The notes beneath the pieces were generated by a model. That model saw only the letters and a list, made by a program, of their open reading frames with translations, was not told the DNA's origin and ran no database searches. From Corydoras sp. C115 (taxonomy: Eukaryota > Chordata > Actinopteri > Siluriformes > Callichthyidae): a stretch of 64,000 nucleotides of DNA. This document shows positions 56,727-64,000 of the stretch, one piece after another (the first letter of the stretch is position 1; each line of letters opens with the position of its first letter). The stretch spans positions 616,501 through 680,500 of the forward strand of contig JAFMOC010000196.1 of NCBI GenBank assembly GCA_019802505.1. Reading direction: 5' to 3'. The position numbers and the translations under genes are program-made.

Positions 56727-57250
56727 GATAAATTCTAATTTTCAGTTATGTACAAGACATTTAACAGAGGAGCAATCTTATCTTATCTTAAAACGTGCAA
56801 AGGAAACCTTTTAAAGTCAAAACTTTGATGAAAGACAGTTTTTATATTTAATTTAAAGTTTCTGTGTAAAAGTCCTCGGCTTTTTGACTTTATTGTTGTA
56901 TATCGGTTCTAAATACCTGTATTATTGTTTGAAACCTATAGAGGGCGCTACGCATACTCGGGCTATAGTAAGTTGTTTTGTTTGTGTAATAAAGGAAGAA
57001 AGCGCCCGGTGAGAGAGTGAGCGAAACGCGTTTCTTTAATGGTTTTTATTGTCTAAATTGTTTGCATATTGACGCTCAGAATATAACATTTATTTACATA
57101 ATATAATAAATAATTAGTAAAAAAAAAAATATCACGTTATTTCTCGCGTCTGTGTTTGATGTTCCAAATCAGTCCAAAAGATGGCGGTAGTGAGTATTCA
57201 AGAATTATATCGTCAGGCTGTTGGGCAGCAAATTAACATTTTATTTTATC
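56723..57250. other. Intergenic, no gene seen
   Basis: Unique AT-rich sequence. Confidence 0.4.
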
Positions 57251-57594
57251 TTTCATTCATTCATTATCTTCCGCTTTATCCTCTATTAGGGTCGCGGTGG
57301 GGTTCCCCATGCCCATCCAGAGGAGAACATCTCGGGCGCTGGGCAGAAAGACCCAGGACAGGGCACCAATCCATCGCTGGGCACACACTCACTCACACAA
57401 ACACACTCTATATGGGGCAATTTGGAGAATTCAATTGACTTGATCAGGAAACCGATTGAGGAAACCGGAGAACCCGGAGGAAACCCACGCGGACACGAGG
57501 AGAACATGGAAACTCCACCCAGATGGGGATTCGAACCGGGAACCCCTAGTGCTGAGAGGAGAACATGCTAAAGCACTAAGCCACCGTGCCGCCC
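57251..57594 (-). mobile_element. V-SINE, left arm of an inverted pair
   Basis: Carries the private core variant read on the minus strand as 'cctcaatcggtttcctgatc'. Confidence 0.88.
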
Positions 57595-57595
57595 A

Positions 57596-57627
<32 letters not shown>

Positions 57628-57637
57628 ATATGTAACT

Positions 57638-57985
57638 TGGGTGGCACGGTGGCTTAGTGCTTTAGCATGTTCTCCTCTCAGCACTAGGGGTTCCCGGTTC
57701 GAATCCCCATCTGGGTGGAGTTTCCATGTTCTCCTCGTGTCCGCGTGGGTTTCCTCCGGGTTCTCCGGTTTCCTCAATCGGTTTCCTGATCAAGTCAATT
57801 GAATTCTCCAAATTGCCCCATATAGAGTGTGTTTGTGTGAGTGAGTGTGTGCCCAGCGATGGATTGGCGCCTTGTCCTGGGTCTATCTGCCCAGCGCCCG
57901 AGACGTTCTCCCCTGGATGGGCATGGGGAACCCCACTGCGACCCTAATAGAGGATAAAAGCGGAAGATAATGAATGAATGAATGA
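57638..57985 (+). mobile_element. V-SINE, right arm of the inverted pair
   Basis: Same private variants (cctcaatcgg and ctcctcgtg) as the left arm; 43 bases, mainly AT, separate the arms. It is also the left recombination partner of the 2.6-kb duplication. Confidence 0.88.
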
Positions 57986-58352
57986 AAATGTAACTTCTTT
58001 TTTTGCACTGATTCCTCAGTTTCAGTGTAAATCCACCCACCGACGCTGCACCAGCATCGTTTTACCACAAGAGGGAGCCAGTACACCATATTTGAATCGG
58101 ACATGCTTTATTCCAGATCAGTCGTTTTTGAACTGTGTTTGTCCTGCGTCTCTTTCTTTTTAAAATAGATTTTTTTTTTATCTCACCAAAAGGTCACATG
58201 CGCATCTGTTTTAAAAGCATTAAATAATAAAAAACTGCACTTTATTTGACATATTTGGCAAAATAAATAATAGCAGTGTAATTAATAAAAGCACCATGCA
58301 TTACGTGTACCGTCAGTCTCCGTTAGGGGGTGCGTTTGTTACTTTGGGATTT

Positions 58353-58705
58353 CATTCATTCATTCATTCATTATCTCCCGCTTTATCCTCTATTAGGGTC
58401 GCGGTGGGGTTCCCCATGCCCATCCAGGGGAGAACATCTCGGGCGCTGGGCAGATAGACCCAGGACAGGGCGCCAATCCATCGCTGGGCACACACTCACT
58501 CAGACAGACACACTCTATATGGGGCAATTTTGAGAATTCAATTAACTTGATCCATGTTTTTGGACTGTGGGAGGAAACCGGAGAACCCGGAGGAAACCCA
58601 CGCAGACACGGGGAGAACATGGAAACTCCACCCAGATGGGGATTCGAACCGGGAATCCCTAGCGCTGAGAGGCGAACGTGCTAACCACTAAGCCACCGTG
58701 CCGCC
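58353..58705 (-). mobile_element. V-SINE (unit 1)
   Basis: 'gggatttcatt' stands before and after it, so it inserted into the tail side of the next SINE. Confidence 0.88.
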
Positions 58706-58713
58706 AGGGATTT

Positions 58714-59063
58714 CATTCATTATTCATTATCTCCCGCTTTATCCTCTAGTAGGGTCGCGGTGGGGTTCCCCATGCCCATCCAGGGAAGAACGTCTCGGGC
58801 GCTGGGCAGATACACCCAGGACAGGACGCCAATCCATCGCTGGGCACACACTCACTCACACAGACACACTCTATATGGGGCAATTTTGAGAATTCAATTA
58901 ACTTGATCCATGTTTTTGGACTGTGGAAGGAAACCGGAAAACCCGGAGGAAACCCACGCGGACACGGGGAGAACATGGAAGCTCCACCCAGATGGGGATT
59001 TGAACCGGGAATCCCTAGCACTGAGAGGAGAACGTGCTAAACCACTAAGCCACCGTGCCGCCA
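58714..59063 (-). mobile_element. V-SINE (unit 1)
   Basis: Minus-strand copy with attattcatt tail variant. Confidence 0.87.
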
Positions 59064-59330
59064 TTATATATATATATATATATATATATATCCACATATA
59101 TTTTCTTGATTTCAATAAATAAACCAAATAATGTCTTAATCATTAAAGTCAGCTGTTTTAATTCAGTCTAATTTCTGCATGTTTGTGAATTTAAACACAA
59201 AGCCATACATTTAGGACAAGTGTGTAATTCCAACAGTTTGGACTTCTGATTCGTCCAAAACATCACTGTCTGATCTCTGTTATAGCGATTAATAATCCTG
59301 TTGTTATTATTCTAACATTAATTGTAACAA
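59064..59330. other. Spacer in unit 1 with short AT array
   Basis: AT array 59064-59091, then unique sequence. Confidence 0.5.
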
Positions 59331-59679
59331 GGTGGCATGGTGGCTTAGTGGTTTAGCACGTTCTCCTCTCAGCGCTAGGGATTCCCGGTTCGAATCCCCA
59401 TCTGGGTGGAGTTTCCATGTTCTCCCCGTGTCCGTGTGGGTTTCCTCTGGGTTCTCCGGTTTCCTCCCACAGTCCAAAAACATGGATCAAGTCAATTGAG
59501 TTCTCCAAATTGCCCCATATAGAGTGTGTCTGTGTGAGTGAGTGTGTGTCCAGCGATGGATTGGCGCCCCGTCCTGGGTGTATCTGCCCAGCGCCCAAAA
59601 CGTTCTCCCCTGGATGGGCATGGGGAACCCCACCGCGACCCTAATAGAGGATAAAGCGGGAGATAATGAATGAATGAAT
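59331..59679 (+). mobile_element. V-SINE with 11-bp target-site duplication (unit 1)
   Basis: aattgtaacaa at 59320-59330 and 59680-59690. Confidence 0.93.
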
Positions 59680-59809
59680 AATTGTAACAAAAGGTTTAAG
59701 TTACTGTAGGTTCTGACAACAACAACAAACAAACTAAAGCTGCTGTTGTTTTACATATATTTTGCATTTTCACTCCACAGGCCTGTGCCTTTTGTTCATG
59801 AGTAGTTTG

Positions 59810-59813
<4 letters not shown>

Positions 59814-59854
<41 letters not shown>

Positions 59855-59873
59855 GGGGGGGGGGGGGGGGGGG
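59814..59873. repeat. (GT)n followed by a 20-G run (unit 1)
   Basis: GT array to 59850, then G at 59854-59873; 14 G in unit 2 (62455-62468). Confidence 0.92.
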
Positions 59874-60113
59874 TGTCCCTATGGCCTTCTGCTTTTACAA
59901 TCCATCACACTGGAGCAATGAGGGGTAAGAGGCTTCGAACCCCCGACCTTCACAATTCTTTAAACTAAACATAATGTCCAAGATTATATGTTTTATTGAT
60001 ACGGTGTGATTTCTGAGGTGTGAGCTTTTTTTTTTTTCTTGGTCAAAAGTTTGGACACACCTCCTTTTTGTTAGTCCCCTGTTCTCTATTGGTCAGGACC
60101 ATCACAGAAAAGG

Positions 60114-60230
<117 letters not shown>

Positions 60231-60240
60231 TAGTAATATA

Positions 60241-60588
60241 GGCAGCATGGTGGCTTAGTGGTTTAGCACGTTCTCCTCTCAGCACTAGGGATTCCCGGTT
60301 CGAATCCCCATCTGGGTGGAGTTTCCATGTTCTCCCCGTGTCCGCGTGGGTTTCCTCCGGGTTCTCCGGTTTCCTCAATCGGTTTCCTGATCAAGTCAAT
60401 TGAATTCTCCAAATTGCCCCATATAGAGTGTGTTTGTGTGAGTGAGTGTGTGCCCAGCGATGGATTGGCGCCTTGTCCTGGGTCTATCTGCCCAGCGCCC
60501 GAGACGTTCTCCCCTGGATGGGCATGGGGGAACCCCACTGCGACCCTAATAGAGGATAAAAGCGGAAGATAATGAATGAATGAATGAA
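60241..60588 (+). mobile_element. Chimeric V-SINE at the duplication junction
   Basis: Its first 100 bases carry the variants of the SINE at 62857 (ggcagcatgg, ctccccgtg). From 60344 on it carries those of the SINE at 57638 (gcgtggg, cctcaatcgg). The switch lies within 60337-60343. Confidence 0.9.
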
Positions 60589-60955
60589 AATGTAAACTTC
60601 TTTTTTTGCACTGATTCCTCAGTTTCAGTGTAAATCCACCCACCGACGCTGCACCAGCATCGTTTTACCACAAGAGGGAGCCAGTACACCATATTTGAAT
60701 CGGACATGCTTTATTCCAGATCAGTCGTTTTTGAACTGTGTTTGTCCTGCGTCTCTTTCTTTTTAAAATAGATTTTTTTTTTATCTCACCAAAAGGTCAC
60801 ATGCGCATCTGTTTTAAAAGCATTAAATAATAAAAAACTGCACTTTATTTGACATATTTGGCAAAATAAATAATAGCAGTGTAATTAATAAAAGCACCAT
60901 GCATTACGTGTACCGTCAGTCTCCGTTAGGGGGTGCGTTTGTTACTTTGGGATTT

Positions 60956-61308
60956 CATTCATTCATTCATTCATTATCTCCCGCTTTATCCTCTATTAGG
61001 GTCGCGGTGGGGTTCCCCATGCCCATCCAGGGGAGAACATCTCGGGCGCTGGGCAGATAGACCCAGGACAGGGCGCCAATCCATCGCTGGGCACACACTC
61101 ACTCAGACAGACACACTCTATATGGGGCAATTTTGAGAATTCAATTAACTTGATCCATGTTTTTGGACTGTGGGAGGAAACCGGAGAACCCGGAGGAAAC
61201 CCACGCAGACACGGGGAGAACATGGAAACTCCACCCAGATGGGGATTCGAACCGGGAATCCCTAGCGCTGAGAGGCGAACGTGCTAACCACTAAGCCACC
61301 GTGCCGCC
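60956..61308 (-). mobile_element. V-SINE (unit 2 copy of 58353-58705)
   Basis: Identical to its unit-1 counterpart as far as I can compare. Confidence 0.88.
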
Positions 61309-61316
61309 AGGGATTT

Positions 61317-61666
61317 CATTCATTATTCATTATCTCCCGCTTTATCCTCTAGTAGGGTCGCGGTGGGGTTCCCCATGCCCATCCAGGGAAGAACGTCTCG
61401 GGCGCTGGGCAGATACACCCAGGACAGGACGCCAATCCATCGCTGGGCACACACTCACTCACACAGACACACTCTATATGGGGCAATTTTGAGAATTCAA
61501 TTAACTTGATCCATGTTTTTGGACTGTGGAAGGAAACCGGAAAACCCGGAGGAAACCCACGCGGACACGGGGAGAACATGGAAGCTCCACCCAGATGGGG
61601 ATTTGAACCGGGAATCCCTAGCACTGAGAGGAGAACGTGCTAAACCACTAAGCCACCGTGCCGCCA
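61317..61666 (-). mobile_element. V-SINE (unit 2 copy of 58714-59063)
   Basis: Identical to its unit-1 counterpart as far as I can compare. Confidence 0.87.
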
Positions 61667-61931
61667 TTATATATATATATATATATATATATCCACATAT
61701 ATTTTCTTGATTTCAATAAATAAACCAAATAATGTCTTAATCATTAAAGTCAGCTGTTTTAATTCAGTCTAATTTCTGCATGTTTGTGAATTTAAACACA
61801 AAGCCATACATTTAGGACAAGTGTGTAATTCCAACAGTTTGGACTTCTGATTCGTCCAAAACATCACTGTCTGATCTCTGTTATAGCGATTAATAATCCT
61901 GTTGTTATTATTCTAACATTAATTGTAACAA

Positions 61932-62281
61932 GGTGGCATGGTGGCTTAGTGGTTTAGCACGTTCTCCTCTCAGCGCTAGGGATTCCCGGTTCGAATCCCC
62001 ATCTGGGTGGAGTTTCCATGTTTCTCCCCGTGTCCGTGTGGGTTTCCTCCGGGTTCTCCGGTTTCCTCCCACAGTCCAAAAACATGGATCAAGTCAATTG
62101 AGTTCTCCAAATTGCCCCATATAGAGTGTGTCTGTGTGAGTGAGTGTGTGTCCAGCGATGGATTGGCGCCCTGTCCTGGGTGTATCTGCCCAGCGCCCAA
62201 AACGTTCTCCCCTGGATGGGCATGGGGAACCCCACCGCGACCCTAATAGAGGATAAAGCGGGAGATAATGAATGAATGAAT
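61932..62281 (+). mobile_element. V-SINE (unit 2 copy of 59331-59679)
   Basis: Same target-site duplication; one extra T in 'catgtttctcc'. Confidence 0.92.
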
Positions 62282-62410
62282 AATTGTAACAAAGGTTTAA
62301 GTTACTGTAGGTTCTGACAACAACAACAAACAAACTAAAGCTGCTGTTGTTTTACATATATTTTGCATTTTCACTCCACAGGCCTGTGCCTTTTGTTCAT
62401 GAGTAGTTTG

Positions 62411-62412
<2 letters not shown>

Positions 62413-62455
<43 letters not shown>

Positions 62456-62468
62456 GGGGGGGGGGGGG
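62413..62468. repeat. (GT)n followed by a 14-G run (unit 2)
   Basis: Shorter G run than in unit 1. Confidence 0.92.
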
Positions 62469-62707
62469 TGTCCCTATGGCCTTCTGCTTTTACAATCCAT
62501 CACACTGGAGCAATGAGGGGTAAGAGGCTTCGAACCCCCGACCTTCACAATTCTTTAAACTAAACATAATGTCCAAGATTATATGTTTTATTGATACGGT
62601 GTGATTTCTGAGGTGTGAGCTTTTTTTTTTTCTTGGTCAAAAGTTTGGACACACCTCCTTTTTGTTAGTCCCCTGTTCTCTATTGGTCAGGACCATCACA
62701 GAAAAGG

Positions 62708-62846
<139 letters not shown>

Positions 62847-62856
62847 TAGTAATATA

Positions 62857-63010
62857 GGCAGCATGGTGGCTTAGTGGTTTAGCACGTTCTCCTCTCAGCA
62901 CTAGGGATTCCCGGTTCGAATCCCCATCTGGGTGGAGTTTCCATGTTCTCCCCGTGTCCCTGTGGGTTTCCTCCGGGTTCTCCGCTTTCCTCCCACAGTC
63001 CAAAACCATG
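62857..63010 (+). mobile_element. V-SINE, 5' part, split by a LINE tail
   Basis: Head and core to 'cagtccaaaaccatggat'; it continues at 63177. Confidence 0.88.
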
Positions 63011-63176
63011 GATACATTTTTTTTTTTTGTAAATTGTAAATTATAGTGTTCTCTTTTAAATCTTTATCTGTTTAAATTTATGTATGTGACACCGAAAAGT
63101 ATGGCACCTTAATTTCGTTATACCTGGTATAATGACAATAAAGATATTCTGATTCTGATTCTGATTCTGATTCTGA
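63011..63176 (+). mobile_element. L2-like LINE 3' end inserted in a SINE
   Basis: 'aatttcgttatacctggtat' and 'aatgacaataaagatattctg' with a (GATTCT)n terminal repeat. It interrupts the SINE between 'catggat' and 'gatcaag'. Confidence 0.75.
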
Positions 63177-63366
63177 TCAAGTCAATTAAATTCTCCAAAT
63201 TGCCCCATATAGAGTGTGTCTGTGTGAGTGAGTGTGTGCCCAGCGATTGATTGGTGCCCTGTCCTGGGTCTATCTGCCCAGCGCCCGAGACGTTCTCCCC
63301 TGGATGGGCATGGGGAACCCCCCCACCGCGACCCTAATAGAGGATAAAGCGGAACATAATGAATGT
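63177..63366 (+). mobile_element. V-SINE, 3' part after the LINE insertion
   Basis: 'caagtcaattaaattctccaa' to 'aacataatgaatg'. Confidence 0.87.
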
Positions 63367-63545
63367 ATATATATATTTATTAAATGGAATTGATTCATTA
63401 TATTTCAGCAGTTTCAGTGGGGGGGGGGCGGTTATGTGTTTGGTTGTATGATGGAGGTAAAGGGTTAAACCTGGTGGCGCTGGAGAATTGATTCCATGAA
63501 CTGTTTTTTATTGAATTAATTTAATAGATTTTATTGATTAATTCT

Positions 63546-63900
63546 GGGGCGGCACGGTGGATTAGTGGTTTAGCATGTTCTCCTCTTAGCGCTAGGGATT
63601 CCCGGTTCGAATCCCCATCTGGGTGGAGTTTCCATGTCCTCCCCGTGTCCGCGTGGGTTTCCTCCGGGTTCTCCGGTTTCCTCCCACAGTCCAAAAACAT
63701 GGATCAAGGTCAATTGAGTTCTCCAAATTGCCCCATATAGAGTGTGTGTGAGTGAGTGAGTGTGTGTCCAGCGATAGATTGGCGTCCTGTCCTGGGTGTA
63801 TCTGCCCAGCGCCCGAAACGTTCTCCCCTGGATGGGCATGGGGAACCCCCCCCCCCCATGACCCTAGTAGAGGATAAAGTGGAAGATAATAGATGGATGG
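63546..63900 (+). mobile_element. V-SINE, full length
   Basis: GGGGCGGCACGG head; tail (TGGA)n. Confidence 0.88.
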
Positions 63901-64000
63901 TCAATTGAGTTCTCCAAAATTGTCCCATATAGAGTGTGTCTGTGTGTGTGAGTGAGTGTGTGTCCAGCGATAGATTGCCCCCCTGTCCTGGGTGTATCTG
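63901..64000 (+). mobile_element. V-SINE, 3' half, cut by the window edge
   Basis: It follows the previous copy at once, starting at 'tcaattgagttctccaaaa', as a partial tandem dimer. Confidence 0.82.

Noticed and set aside
59331..59679. SINE heads as functional tRNA genes
   Set aside because: Boxes A and B are present, but the sequence does not fold into a tRNA cloverleaf and is followed by SINE body; the same holds for all other copies.

Overview
The window is nuclear DNA of a ray-finned fish. Its genes are split by GT-AG introns, and it is dense in microsatellites, minisatellites and tRNA-derived SINEs of the V-SINE/DANA-Mermaid type. That SINE type, with its TGAA-repeat tail, fits an ostariophysan (catfish, cyprinid or relative) best; the species cannot be read from the sequence. 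Nothing prokaryotic, viral or CRISPR-like was seen.

Layout. (1) 1-711 and 14610-15605, both on the minus strand, are two single-exon free fatty acid receptor (FFAR2/FFAR3-like) GPCR genes; the first is cut by the window edge. About 14 kb of repeat-rich DNA separates them. (2) 15.6-29.8 kb holds no gene I can recognise: SINEs, a 0.9-kb 12-bp minisatellite, hAT-like and Tc1-like remnants, and a few repeat-poor stretches that may be conserved non-coding DNA. (3) 29825-37698, minus strand, is a seven-exon gene that I assembled with every splice phase agreeing. It encodes a CEACAM-like receptor: signal peptide, cysteine-less V domain, two C2/I-type Ig domains, one transmembrane helix and a disordered tail of about 560 residues. 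(4) 42708-47992 and 50294-54005, plus strand, are two paralogous five-exon genes for CD2/SLAM (CD48)-like receptors: signal peptide, cysteine-less V domain, C2 domain, transmembrane helix and short tail. They share the same exon plan and intron phases (1,1,1,2). They stand head to head with the CEACAM-like gene, so 29.8-54 kb is a small cluster of immunoglobulin receptors. (5) 54-64 kb is mostly V-SINEs and AT arrays, and contains a very recent 2.6-kb tandem duplication whose junction is a chimeric SINE.

Functionally, the window puts short-chain fatty acid receptors beside cell-surface Ig receptors of the kinds found on leukocytes and epithelia. Any shared role is inference. The most striking single structure is the transmembrane exon of the last receptor gene: it sits between a long (TG)n tract that runs into its splice acceptor and a long (CA)n tract just after its donor. 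These could pair in the pre-mRNA and favour a soluble, exon-skipped isoform.
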